Origin: Ananas comosus
Lineage: Eukaryota > Streptophyta > Magnoliopsida > Poales > Bromeliaceae
DNA length: 64,000 nt
Assembly (NCBI RefSeq): GCF_001540865.1
Contig: NC_033621.1
Coordinates: 6,236,979 to 6,300,978 of the forward strand
Direction: 5' to 3'
The translations under genes and the position numbers were made by a program. The notes under the pieces were generated by a model. That model was not told the origin of the DNA. It saw only the letters and a list, made by a program, of their open reading frames with translations, and searched no databases. This document shows positions 32,962-44,744 of this stretch, one piece after another; positions within the stretch are counted from its first letter, which is position 1, and each line of letters starts with the position of its first letter.

Positions 32962-33876
32962 TTATTATGCTTTTATAAGCACATATACCTCTATGCTTCC
33001 ACTTTGTTTTCGATGATATAACATCTAAATCGATGATATGCTTTATTAAACTTGGTCAACATTATTTGAAGTATCTAGCAGCCAAATTTTATAATTTTTT
33101 GGACATTATTTATCTTCCTATTGAGTGGTTCAAATATAAATGGATTTATTAAAGGCAATGATAGAGGACTTGATTGCTAGTATATATTGATAGATAAATT
33201 TGCGACCATATTATTCGTCGCAAAATATTTGTTGAATTAATTACTTGTTATTGAAATTGCGACAAATTATTTTCGTCGCTATACTATCATAAAATAATAA
33301 AATAAAATTATTAAAAAAATAACGACTTTTTGCGACGACTAGATGTTGTTGCAATTAGATTATATTTAGCAACGAAAAATATTATCCAGATGTATATTTA
33401 GCAACAAATTACGGGGTCACTAGCGACCAGTTATTTTGTCGCTATTACTGCATTTATAGTGACAAATCTTTGTTCGTCGCTAAATGTAACAACTAATAGC
33501 GACCAACTGCTTTACTTCATCGCTAAATAGTTTTAGCGACGGGGCGGTAGCGACGAAGCAGCGACAGAGCTATTTTTGTCGCTAATTAGCAATAGCGACA
33601 AAATTTCATTATATAGCGACAAATAATGTTGGTCGCAAAGGACCTAAATTTTTGTAGTGTACCTCGTATCGACTACTAAAATAATTAATTTTTGAGACAT
33701 TTCGATCACTAGGTAAATGAATTAAAAATTATAAAATTTAATTTAAATATTTCAAATAGTGTAGATTAAGTCTAAAAATGACGATCTTTGATTTTGATGT
33801 CACATCATCGAAAATAAAGTGAAAGTGCAAATGGCTCCGTACTTCTAAAAGTATAACAGCCTCACTTCATACTATA
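32962..33876. mobile_element. Fold-back MITE A, split by a CACTA fragment
   Basis: The left arm carries ttgttttcgatgat and the right arm its complement (atcatcgaaaataaa), with matching inner words (atttgaagtatctag versus atatttcaaatagtgtag). The centre is replaced by CACTA-type sequence ending at 33659. The edges lie near microsatellite or TA-rich DNA. Confidence 0.55.
33190..33659. mobile_element. CACTA-type fragment with gcgac subterminal repeats
   Basis: Repeated paired words such as ttgcgaccatattattcgtc, tagcgaccagttattttgtc and tagcgacaaataatgttggt lead to the terminus aatttttgtagtg at 33659. The arrangement matches the right end of a CACTA element of a different subfamily from the one at 16894. 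No left CACTA end with a matching duplication was found. Confidence 0.6.
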
Positions 33877-33887
33877 TATATAGAATT

Positions 33888-34877
33888 CAACTACTATCCT
33901 TTTAAAAGGACGAAAGCGTTCATCATATCAAGTTGTTTTTAATGATAAAGAGTCCGAATCGATGATCAGAACCATTAAAGTTTAGAATATTTGAAATATT
34001 TAGAAACAAATGTCAAAATTTTTAAAAATTATTACGTAGTGATCAAGGATCACAAAATTGATAACTTTTGACGGCATATATTAGCCATGCTTATTTAACG
34101 GTGTAGAGTGATCCAAACCACTTGAATTTTTTATAACAAAAATCTTTATAATATTTAGATAATATTTGATAACTCTGATTATGAATTGAAAATATCTAAC
34201 ATTTATTTTCACAAGATTATTCAGTTTTTACCCTTTTTTGGATGTTCGATGGACTTGGTAATGTTTTTTAAAAAATACAAAATTTGGTTTCTAAATATAA
34301 TTAATAGTGTAGATCAATTTCAACGATACTGATTATCAATTTGGAGTCACGATCGTCTAAAATAATTTAATAGGACAAAGGTCTCTATCGACTTGAAGTT
34401 TCCGATCATCGATCCATATCATTAAATATGACCTAAAACATTTAAAGTATCTAGAAATTAAACTTTATAATTTTTTGAATTTATAATAAAATCCATCAAG
34501 TGGATATAAAATGAACAGTCGAAATAAAACAATCTCCTAAAAATAGGGGATGCAATTTTTAAATTCAATATCTAAGTAATTGATCTTGATCTATAGAGTG
34601 TATATATAGAAGTTTCCATTAAAAATTCAATCGATTCCTATTCTTTTACACCGTTAACTTGGAAACAGTCTATACTCGCTATTAAAAATGTAAATTTTTA
34701 GGCCCTTTCATCGTAAAATATATGATGTTACAAAAATTATAAAATTTAATTTTTAAGATTTTTAAATACTTTAAATTTTATTTAACGGTATGTATCGTTG
34801 ATTCGAAACTCTATCATCGAAAAAGACTCATTAGTACGAAAATGATTGTACTCATAATAATATAGTAGTCTAACTAT
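33888..34877. mobile_element. Fold-back MITE B
   Basis: The arms contain gagtccgaatcgatgatcag (left) and, complemented, gagtttcgaatcaacgatac (right), followed on both sides by tagaatatttgaaatattta-type words. The right edge lies against (TA)n. It is more diverged than element C next door. Confidence 0.5.
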
Positions 34878-34902
34878 ATATATATATAGAGAGAGAGAGA
34901 GA

Positions 34903-35438
34903 GGGCTGGTATGCTTCTGGAAGCATGGAGACCTCCATGCTTCCAAGTTGTTTTCGATGTTTGGACTTTTGAATCGATGATCGGCTCCATTAAAGTTGAT
35001 CTAGAGTATTTGAAGTACCTAGAAAATAAATTTTGTGATTTTTCGATATCATTTGCTTAGTGATCGAAGGGGCTCAAAATCAATAATTTTAATGGCCGTG
35101 GTGAGCCGTTTGCAAGTTTAACGGTATAGAAATATCCAAATCACATGAAATTTTGATAAAAAATTCTTTATACCATATAAAACAAGATCAATAACTTTGA
35201 TCTAAAATTTTAATGTCATATCATCATATTTTGTAAGATTTTTATTTTCAGCCGTTGATTTTGAGCCACTTCGATCACTAGGCAAATGATATCGAAAAAT
35301 CGCAAAATTTATTTTCTAGATACTTCAAATACTCTAGATCAAGTCTAACGGAGCCGATCGTCGATTCGAAAGTCCGAACATCGAAAACAACTTGGAAGCA
35401 CGGAGCGCTCCGTGCTTCCAGAAGCATACCAGACACAC
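34903..35438. mobile_element. Fold-back MITE C, best preserved copy
   Basis: The inverted arms run for over 200 bp: ctggtatgcttctggaagca at the left and the same word at the right when complemented. Each end folds by itself (ggaagcatggag..ctccatgcttcc left; ggaagcacggag..ctccgtgcttcc right). It sits between (TA)n(GA)n microsatellites. Non-coding. Confidence 0.75.
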
Positions 35439-35444
35439 ACTCTC

Positions 35445-35497
<53 letters not shown>
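35439..35497. repeat. (TA)n(GA)n microsatellite
   Basis: tatatatatata runs into a GA repeat of about 18 units. It separates fold-back elements C and D. Confidence 0.85.
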
Positions 35498-35499
<2 letters not shown>

Positions 35500-35633
35500 C
35501 TAGACTGTTAAACTATTGGTAGCACGGAGACCTCCGTGCTATCAAATTGTTTTCAATGATACGGCTTCCAAATTGATGATCGGCTCTGTTAAGCCTAATC
35601 TACACTATTGAAAGTATTTAAAAACAAAATTTC
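35500..35633. mobile_element. Fold-back MITE D, left arm
   Basis: The head hairpin tagcacggag..ctccgtgcta is followed by the shared block (ttgttttcaatgat, gatgatcggctctgttaa, tatttaaaaacaaaatttc). The element is cut by the gypsy solo LTR; its sequence resumes at 38522 (atttcataattttttgatat). The right arm is not clear. Confidence 0.6.
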
Positions 35634-35634
35634 T

Positions 35635-36426
35635 ATTACGCCCGGGCTCCACCGGAAGCCTAACCGGTATATGCACAGACCCGCAGTGCGCACTAGGCAA
35701 CTCCGATGCACACATGGCGTACACAATAAGAAGTATAATGTGAACAAGAGATAGTAAAGTTCAAATATCATACACGAGAGAATCAGAGCATACAACGGAT
35801 TCTATGAAATAAAGTAAATGAAATACATTGACCATTCAAAAATATACAATATGTATCAACTAAAAGTACATCTCATGAGCAAAAGGGGTCTTTATACAAC
35901 AGGTACTAACATGCCTTTCAAGACAAAAATCAAAAGAAAGGTGCCTCAGGTCCACCTCTAATGACTCTCACAAGCTCTAGATAGTCGCTAACCCCTTTCC
36001 TCGATCACTAACCTCTCCCGCTTTGAATCTATTACATCCGGGCCCCAGCAGAAGCCTACCTGGAACGTGTATAGATCCATCGTGTGCACTAGGCAACACC
36101 AGTGCACACAAAGCGTACACAACAAGAAGCATGATGTAAACAAGAGATAGTAAGTTCAAATATCATACATGAGAGAACAAGAGCATACAACGGATTCTAT
36201 GAAATAAAGTAAATTAAATACATTGATCATTCACAAGATATACAATATGTATCAACAAACTGTACATCTCATGAGCAAAAGGGGTCTCTATACAAAATGT
36301 ACTAACATGCCTTTCAAGACAAAAACCAAAAGAAAGGCACCTTAGGTCTACCTCTAGCGACTCTCGTAGGCTCTAGCTAGTTGCTAATCCTTTTTCTCGA
36401 TCCCCAGCCTCTCCTGTTGTAGAAGG
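35635..36426. repeat. Tandem duplication of about 396 bp at the LTR end
   Basis: attacgcccgggctccaccg at 35635 recurs as attacatccgggccccagca at 36031, and the following 390 bp match closely, up to the words cctctcccgc and cctctcctgt. The last part of the LTR was duplicated. Confidence 0.8.
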
Positions 36427-38107
36427 CTCTACAATAAAAACAATCAAACATTGGGTGTGAGAACTATTATATAATAGTTCTCAATGGGTAAAACACTGAG
36501 AAGAGCAAATTACACCACTAGGTCAACTGAGACAAGATTAGTAGATAACTAAAATGAAAAACTAGTACCAAAGAGCTAAAACATAAAGTTTTGATTCTAT
36601 CTTGCCTCTATGCTAATTATGCTAATCCCATAAGTAACTAGTTCCACCACTTTCATGTAGAGAAGTGAGTATGCATGTAGTAACCACCATCTTATATGCA
36701 AAGTATGCATGTAATACTTGCTAGGATATCTAATTTCCATGTATACACCATTTAGTTATGCTGTTTAACATTTGATTTAACCAACTTTTACCCAATCGTC
36801 GAGGACCTACTTGTGGTAAGGTCGAGGGTTGTGGAGTGCCGACTTGTAGGAAGCGACCCTTACAAGAGTGTGCGAATGAGCACAAGGGCAAGCAAGCGTA
36901 GTTATAAGCGCAATGTCTAAGGATAACAAATCTCAAACATCACATCTAAAATATGAAATTATAATCATCAACTTGAAGGTCGGATACTATAGTAGGTATG
37001 ATACATTTTCCTTCACAACTAATTATGAGTAGTTCACTACTATTATACATCATGTCCCTAACATGCAAAGACTTACATCTCATTTCATTCACAAATATTG
37101 AGGTGTTTGCTAACCACATTCTAATAAGAGAGTAATTCTATTACTCATGCATCATCATAGGGAGTTTTAAGTATATAACATTTCCACTATAGAATGTAAA
37201 AGTAATTTGCTCATGTCATATCTGAAAGATGCAAGGATGTCAACCAAGTTCATAATTCATGCCATGCATATAACTTGCTACATATGCCACTACTATATAG
37301 AGAGTGAAATTCGTCATGCAAGGGATGACCAATCTAGATGTCTAAAAATTCAATGATGCCATGAATTGCATGTTTAATCATTTCTTGAGTTCTAGAATAA
37401 AGTAGGAGACATAGAAAGGGTTCACCTATTTTCGGTGAGGTTAAACCCACCAGATAACTATTGAAATCTCGTTCGTTTCTCTAATGACCCCAAACTTCTT
37501 ATATCTTAAGAAAAAATTTCAAGAGGTTACAAACTTCTAAAAGGCTTTCCCATGAAATTCACTAAAAATCAAAGAGAAATTAGGTAAAAAATTACCTGAG
37601 TCAAAGAAAACTTGACCAAGCTTCAAACTAAAATAATAGGGCTTTAATTCCAACCTGCAAGAGTGTTCTACACTCAACAATTTCACTCTAAAATAAATCC
37701 TAGTTCCATCAAGACTAGGTTTCTACCAAAATTCTTGCAAATCGCACAATTAGAGAGTGCAAGAAGGTTGCTAATCTCAAGTCAAACTTCAATCAAAACT
37801 ATAAATTGTTAGGGTTGAAGCTCAAGCCTTCAAACAACTCTCCTTTTCAAGCTTGAGCTCTACTCCAAGTCCTAGGAGCAAGCATCCATGGAAGAGATGA
37901 AGAAAAGAAGAACAAATCCAAGAATTAGGAGGATTGGAAGAAGAAATCCAAGAAAGGGGGGAAAAGGAACCTATCTTCTCCTTCTCTTTCACTGCCCAAA
38001 AGAGAGGGCTAAACAAGGGTGAAGTGCGTTATAATCCGACTAGCACGAACCCTCTTAGGTCCCTCAAAAACCAGAAAATTACAAACTGCACGAAACTGTT
38101 TCAGAAT

Positions 38108-38346
38108 CATTGAGTACCAGTACACAGTTTGGAGTACAGGTACTTGGGCAGTTCCGGTACCTCGGGGTTTAGTTCCGCAAAACCCGAACATTAGAATTTT
38201 TGCTTCCTATTGCGTTCCGGTACCCACTCGTATCAGTACCGGTACAACTTGGGTCATTACCAGTACTCAGCCAAGTTTCGCAAAATTTCAGAGCTGCTCA
38301 AACACACATTTTACTGAATTCCGGTACCCCATTCCAGTATCGATAC
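38108..38346. repeat. ACCGGTAC-type palindrome array in the minus-strand LTR
   Basis: Several copies of ttccggtaccc, gtaccggtac and degenerate gagtaccagtac occur here, 175-413 bp from the LTR start at 38521. This is the same zone as the GACCGGTC arrays in the plus-strand LTRs. Confidence 0.7.
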
Positions 38347-38526
38347 TCAATACGGAAAAAAACTGCAGTTTTATAAATTTTGAGTTCCGAAATTCGTTTT
38401 CGTGCTTATTAAGTTTAAAAAACGATCCTAAGCTCTCAAAACTCAATCAAAATCCCTAAAAAGTATAGAATATTATATTTACACTAGAACTCCGGAATTT
38501 GGTAAAATTTAGTGTGCTACAATTTC

Positions 38527-38798
38527 ATAATTTTTTGATATTATTTGACTAGTGATCAGCTATCCAACTTTTTAAAATTTTGATTTTACTACTTAATATT
38601 TAAATTTGTTTAACTTGACTCAATCAATGGTGTTTTGACTTTAAAATTTAATTTAATTACTTATTTTATTATTTATATAGTTATGAAGAATTGCATGAAG
38701 TATCTTAACCAAAACTGTAAAGATAAATAAGACATTCAAATTTAAAGATAAAAGTATTATTGACTGATTCAAATTAAATAAATTAAAAGGTTGGATAG
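38527..38798. other. AT-rich spacer
   Basis: It starts with the continuation of fold-back MITE D and becomes AT-rich sequence without recognisable features. Confidence 0.5.
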
Positions 38799-39340
38799 TG
38801 TTACGAGCCGTATTTCTAGACCATTGACACGATTAGTACTCTCCTTCGGGAAACGAGTTGAGCAGTGGGTCGGTTCCTGATGATGACCCTCGAATGTGCT
38901 CCATACAGAATCAAGCGATCAGCTGAGAAGGGATCTGTCCAGTCGAGTCCGAACACTCGAATATATTATTGACTTGGCTGAATAAACCGAGTGACTTCAA
39001 TATAATTTAAAAAGATTTCGAAATACAGGAAGATAAGTCCTACCCTTAACTAAAGAAAAAATAATAAGATCTACTGCAGCTAATAAGAAAAATCTACTGT
39101 AACAAACTAGAGCAAGTCCTTAGAGCAAGTGGCAAAAAGCTTGGTGGTTGGTACCCGAGGTCCCAAGTTTGAATCCTAGTTGATTCACATTTCTAGCTAA
39201 GTATATTTCTAAATGAAATAAACGAAACGGGTAGCGTGCCACCTATCTCTCAAAACAAAAAAATCTCAAAACAAAAAAAAAGAGAAAAATCTACTGTAAC
39301 AAATACCTAAATTACAGTGATCTTTTGTACGGAAAAGAAA
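38799..39340. mobile_element. Truncated TAT-like LTR with a SINE inside
   Basis: tgttacgagccg, then atgaccctcgaatgtgctcc and agggatctgtccagtcgagt, parallel the landmarks of the LTR at 31065 (tgttgcgtgc, atgaccctcgaagtatgcgc, agggatcgaatcagccgggt). The alignment stops near 39330 and no LTR end or duplication was found. Confidence 0.55.
39107..39282 (+). mobile_element. tRNA-derived SINE with 21 bp target duplication
   Basis: It has the same body as 15752-15928 (gtggcaaaaagcttggtggt, aagtttgaatcctagttgat, gggtagcgtgccacctatct) with an A-rich tail. The 21 bp beginning agaaaaatctactgtaac occur at 39086-39106 and again at 39283-39303, a long duplication expected of LINE-driven insertion. Confidence 0.87.
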
Positions 39341-39934
39341 CCTCTTAATTAATACTTATTGAGGGAGTACATTTCGGCCACGTCCTTATTTTTTCGAATT
39401 ATGCTCTGGCCATTTCTCTTAACTCGCGGTGTATCACATGTGACTTTATATGTGATTTTTTCGTTTCGTCCACGTAGTTGAGCCGGTCCTTCTATACGGC
39501 GCATTTTGTGACGCCAATAAAGAGTAAAACCAAAGTATATATAGTGCAGGTTAGTTAGTTCTATAGGCGTGTTTTGTTGGTTAGCTTCGTAGGACAGCGA
39601 CACCGGTTTACGACCAATCCGGTCCAACCGCCCAGTCCGGCCCGGTTCTCTAAACATGGGTAGGTAGCGGCAGTGAGCCGTGAGCGAGACGGGTGGTGAA
39701 AAAGAGCTTCTTCCTATGCGCTTCTTGAAAAGGGACAGACGAGATGAGACGAGACGAGACGAGACGAGAAATGGTGGTGGGATCGGGAAGTTGTGCGGAA
39801 GCAGCGGGGATTGGGTAGCACTTTTTTCCTGCAGCTTCGCATTGCGCACGTGCTATAATTAGTAATAGCACGCACTCCATATGAGCCCAAATGTCTTAAA
39901 CTATTAATTAACTAATATTATTCTTATTCTTCCT
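39341..39934. other. Unassigned low-repeat segment
   Basis: A frame of about 166 codons is open on the minus strand (39349-39849), but its translation matches no family I know, includes low-complexity from a (gacga)n repeat near 39738-39770, and has no supporting splice or motif evidence. It could be promoter-like or derived from an unknown element. No product assigned. Confidence 0.3.
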
Positions 39935-39942
39935 CACGTAAT

Positions 39943-40481
39943 CAGGGACGAAGCTAGCATTCGATTATGAGAGGGGCCAAAATACATACAAATCAAAATT
40001 TTAGCAAACAAACAAGGTTTACCTAGTTAAATTTTTGATGAGAAAATATATTGACTAAATAATTAGTGTAAAATGGCATTACCCTTTTTTTATTTATACT
40101 TAACTTTTAATTATTTTATTTATATTATTTCACTCAAATAACTTTGAAATTTACTAAATCTAATAGTAATTCAGTGAATGATTTAATTTCTTAATTTTTA
40201 CTAAATATAATTGTGACGATAAATAACTATTAGTTAACAGAGCTATTAACTTTAATATAATTTTTAATTTAATTAAATAAAAAAATTATCTAAAATAATT
40301 AGAAATTATGAACGTACTAAATAAAAAATAAAATAAACTCAAAGTTGAGAGAGTATTATATTAGCGTCAAATTTTAAAAAAAAAAAACAGAATACTCATC
40401 ATACTTTTAAAATTAAATAAATTTTTTTAAAAAAATTGCTTATATATGGCCCCCCTCAGCCCCTCAATAGCTCCGCCCCTG
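39943..40481. mobile_element. hAT-type non-autonomous element
   Basis: TIRs cagggacgaagcta (left) and caggggcggagcta (right, complemented) are flanked by a perfect 8 bp duplication, cacgtaat, at 39935-39942 and 40482-40489. The 539 bp interior is AT-rich and non-coding. Confidence 0.9.
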
Positions 40482-40540
40482 CACGTAATGCGTGACGGGA
40501 TTTCTTTTCTCTCTCTCTCTTTTCTTTTTTTTTTTCTTGG

Positions 40541-40723
40541 CCTCATTCTCGCACGAGTCAAGGATTGGGTGAATCCAAAGAGTGGCAATTCATAATGAAA
40601 CTAAAAATTTGTTAAAAAAAAAAAAAAAAACCTCATTCTCGCACGAGTCAAGGATTGGGTGAATCCAAAGAGTGGCAATTCATAATGAAACTAAAAATTT
40701 GTTAAAAAAAAAAAAAAAAAAAA
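40541..40723. repeat. Tandem 90 bp repeat with poly-A tails
   Basis: cctcattctcgcacgagtca at 40541 recurs at 40631; each unit ends in an A run. A third partial copy (aaggattgggtgaatccaaa) follows the N at 41772. Confidence 0.85.
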
Positions 40724-41477
40724 GATAGTATGCCTTTTCTTTCGCTTACTTTTTAGAAATAATTAAGCAGAATTTATTTTTTTAAAAAAAATTAAACAAA
40801 ACTGCTCCACTTTAATCGGTGTCTTTATTTATTTAGATTTTTGTTACTTTCTGGCAATTCAATTGTCAATTTGATGGGACTGGTTTATGTTGTAAATAAT
40901 AATGACGAATGTAAAGAGTATTTAATAACTAAATTAGAACATATTTTATTATTAAAAAAAAATTATTTGTGTCTCTTTTGACTTATGAGCTTAACTCTCG
41001 TTACCTTTGCTTTTTTTTTTCTTTTATTTTTGTTAAATTATGCAAAATAATTATTATTCTCTAAAAAAACTTAAATTACTAAAAGTAAAACTTTAATATT
41101 TTATATTCGGTAATTTTGATTTGGTGTTATTTTATTTTTAAGACTCGCGCGTTTTCTCTTTTTCGAAACAATATATTTTCAATATAGAATACACACAAAA
41201 TGTGCCCCTTCTTAATTTTTTTTCCCTCTCTTTTTATCTTACTTGTTGTGGACGAGTCTAGGACGTCTAACTGGGGCGAATTAAACTGTATTATATATGG
41301 CTAAGCGGGACCTGCGTACCTCTTGAATACATGCTGTAGCTAATCAAGCATATTTCTTCTTAGCAAGTGAGTGGGGTCCTTAATTTCTTTAATTAATTTG
41401 ATGTTAATGATTAGTCGCCATCTTAATTATCAAACACTTCCGAAAAGGAACCGCAGATTTAATTTTACAAGTTCTAT

Positions 41478-41511
<34 letters not shown>

Positions 41512-41771
41512 GAGTAGGGCTACTATACTCTTATGAGTAGTGGACCCTTACTACTCATAAGTTGTTTTCGATGATGGAGCTTCCGAATCGACGATCCACT
41601 CCGTTAAATATGATCTAGAGCATTTAAAACTTCTAGAAATTAAATTTCATAATTTTTCAACATCATTTACCTTATGATCAAAAGCTCACAAAATTGACAA
41701 TTTTTAACGGCCGGTATGGGATACTTGCTAGTTTAACGGTGGAAAAGAATCGGAATAGGTTGAATTTTTGA
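40562..41771. repeat. Direct duplication, copy 1
   Basis: From aaggattgggtgaatcc to the single N, this 1.2 kb is repeated at 41773-43000 with small differences. Shared landmarks include gacgagtctaggacgtctaa and gaggaccgcagattt-type words. No gene within. Confidence 0.85.
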
Positions 41772-43221
41772 NAAGGATTGGGTGAATCCAAAGAGTGGCA
41801 ATTCATAATGAAACTAAAAATTTGTTAAAAAAAAAAAAAAGAAAAAAAAAAAAAAAGCCTTTTGTTTCGCTTACTTTTTACAAATAATTAAGCTGAATTT
41901 ATTTTTTTTAAAAAAAAATTAAACAAAACTGTTCCACTTTAAGCGGTGTCTTCATTTATTTAGATTTTTGTTACTTTCTGGCAATTCAATTGTCAATTTG
42001 ATGGGACTGGTTTATATTGTAAATAATAATGACGAATGTAAAGAGTATTTAATAACTAAATTAGAACATAGTTTATGATTAAAAAAATTTATTTGTGTCT
42101 CTTTTGACTTATGAGCCTAACTCTCGTTACCTTTGCTTCTTTTTTTTTCTTTTTTTTTTTGTTAAATTATGCAGAATAATTATTATTCTCTAAAAAAACT
42201 TAAATTGCTAAAAATAAACCTTTAATATTTTATATTCGGTAATTTTGATTTGCTGTTATTTTATTTTTAAGACTCGCGCGTTTTCTCTTTTTCGAAACAA
42301 TTTATTTTCAATATAGAATGCACACAAAATGTGCCCCCTCTTAATATTTTTTTCCTCTCTTTTTCTCTTACTTGTTGTGGACGAGTCTAGGACGTCTAAC
42401 TGGGGCGAATAAAACTGTATTATATATGGCTAAGCGGGACCTACGTACCTCTTGAATACATGCTGTAGCTAATCAAGCATATTTCTTCTTAGCAAGTGAG
42501 TGGGGTCCTTAATTTCTTTAATTAATTTGATGCTAATGATTGGTCGCCATCTTAATTATCAAACACTTCTGAAAAGGAACCGCAGATTTAATTTTACGAG
42601 TCCTATGGTGTGTGTGTCTGTTGTGATAATATAATAATTACTATATTCTTATAATATAATATTAGAATAAAAGAGTAGGGCTGACTATCTCTTTATGAAG
42701 TGTGGACATTACTACTCATAATTTGATTTTCGAGATGGAGCTTTCCGAATCGACGAATACCATCCGTAAAATATGATCTAGAGGCATTAAAACTTGCTAG
42801 AAATTAAATTTCATAATTTTCACATCCTATTTACCTTATGATCAAGAGAAGCTCACCAAATTGAGCAATTTTTAACGGGCGCGTATGGGATCTTTGCTAT
42901 TTAAACGGTGGATAAGAGAATCGGAATAGGTTGAAATTCTTTTGATAGAAAATTCTATTCACTACTAGATAAAGACAATTACTCCGATCTTTAATGGGGA
43001 TCCGATCCAATCCATTTTTTAGGACATCGTCGTCTTGACGTTCATTTATTCCCCGCTTGAATGCTTTAATTATGATTTCGAAAAATACGAAATTTATTTC
43101 ACTAGAATTTCAATACTCTAAATCATATTTGAACGGAGGATCGTGTCGATTCGAAGCCTATCAATCAACAACAACTTATGATAGAAGGATCCACTACTCA
43201 TAAGAGTAAGTTAGCCTACTC

Positions 43222-43237
<16 letters not shown>
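41512..43237. mobile_element. Fold-back MITE E, arms at both ends of the duplicated block
   Basis: The left arm, agagtagggctactatactc, and the complemented right arm, agagtaggctaacttactct, are followed by ttatgagtag..ctactcataa hairpins and the shared ttgttttcgatgatggagc block. Because the N at 41772 and copy 2 of the duplication lie between the arms, the true element may be much shorter. Confidence 0.55.
41773..43000. repeat. Direct duplication, copy 2 (indel-rich end)
   Basis: It follows copy 1 closely to about 42600. Between about 42640 and 43210 the match to the fold-back element is broken by many one-base insertions and deletions, unlike the rest of the window, which looks like uncorrected long-read sequence. 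Confidence 0.75.
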
Positions 43238-43313
<76 letters not shown>

Positions 43314-43335
43314 TAGAGAGAGAAGAGAGAGACGT
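43210..43335. repeat. (TA)n and interrupted (GA)n microsatellite
   Basis: A TA repeat then about 100 bp of GA repeat with single-base interruptions. A further TA-rich tract lies at 43590-43650. Confidence 0.85.
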
Positions 43336-43339
43336 TGGA

Positions 43340-44744
43340 CTGATCTCAATATTAGTTAGCAAAAATCTCATTGTGCAACCAGTTTTTTTAGCCCTTAGAT
43401 CAACTCTTTCTATTATTCTCTCTAACCATTGGATTAAATACTATAAACCAGTGGGGACCACTCAACCCTAGGGGACATTCCAGCTCTAACTGATTAATAT
43501 ATCCTGACGTTAATTATTTCATTAAAGGTTAAAAAACTTGATCTTTACCTATTAATATATCACGGCCTAATTCTGAAATATATATTATTTAATTATAATA
43601 TATATATAATATATATATATATATATTATATATATAATATATATTATTATGAAACTTACTGAGTTCTATTGTATATATACGAAACTTTCTAGTTGTGTTG
43701 TCATTTTAATTTGCCTATTCAATATATACTATTTAATCTTTTAATTATTTTAATTTGAGTCAATTAACAATAGTTTGATTTTTAAATTTGAATATATATA
43801 TTTTGTTTATCATTAAAGATTTAATTAGCAGTATGCTCCGTACAATCTTTGCAACGATAAACTCAGTAAAATGAGTAATTAACTTAAATTTGAAAGTCAA
43901 AGTACCATACGTTTTCTAACACATACCAAACAAACTGAAAGGTTCGATAATAAAATTAAAATTTTAAAAAATTAGGCATCTAAATCAAAATGGTTTATAG
44001 TGCAAATAAGTTATATATGTACGTACTTTACCTCTTTTGAACATATATTTTATATAAGCATCAAAAGTTTTCAAACTTCTCTAATGCCTGAGATGCATGG
44101 CTATTAATTTTTAGCCTACCGTAAATTAAATGTCTGTCTTATTTATTTTGATCTAATTAGCATGCATAATCATGCAAAAAGACTATTTTACAACAAATTA
44201 AATTAACTCTCTTCTTTTAATTTACAAATACTAATTAAGTGCCAAATTTAAAATGTAAATTTATAGAAAATATAAAAGAAGAGCCAACTTAATTAACTAT
44301 CAAAGGTCAGTTATGTGGTGGAAATTATCAAGACAAGAAGATCTCTAATTAGAATTGAATTCCAAAAACAGCAGTAGAGTAGAAGAATGATAGAAGTTTC
44401 CTGGGGCGACGCATGAGAAGGTTAGAGAGGAAACATGCATGCACTTGTGGAAATTATCCTCGCTCTTTGTTTGCACTTTCGCTGCCAATGAGGAATCTAA
44501 TCATCTAGTTGACACTTTATGAGCTCTTTAATTACCCCCAAAATGGTCAACCCTTTTCTTTCTTTTTTTTCCTTAGTACCTCTCTAGAAATTAGCCTAAT
44601 TATAAATAACAATCAAATTTTTAGAGTGACTAATTACAACATAATATTCAACCACTTTTACAGATGGCCATCTAAACTGTAAAATTATCATATTTGTCAC
44701 ACCAACTTTTATAATTTTGTGATTAGCCCCTAAGTAAACGCCGT
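43340..44744. other. AT-rich intergenic DNA
   Basis: The part 43345-43545 resembles the MITE at 23547 (gtggggaccactcaacccta compared with gtggatcccctagggttgag). The rest has no gene or repeat I could identify. Confidence 0.5.

Larger units (their letters stand above)
35634..38521 (-). mobile_element. Gypsy solo LTR, minus orientation
   Basis: 2888 bp from tattacgccc to agtgtgctaca (complement TGTAGCACACT, as in the LTR at 53475), flanked by atttc at 35629-35633 and 38522-38526. The left terminus has tat where tgt is expected. It contains a tandem duplication of about 396 bp at the left end and an ACCGGT-type array at 38108-38346. Inserted into fold-back MITE D. Confidence 0.88.

Noticed and set aside
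30855..33659. A CACTA element from cactacaaaaag (30858) to tttttgtagtg (33659)
   Set aside because: The 3 bp flanks differ (aga versus tac), and the left side has no gcgac subterminal repeats; the left word is better explained as the end of a gypsy LTR.
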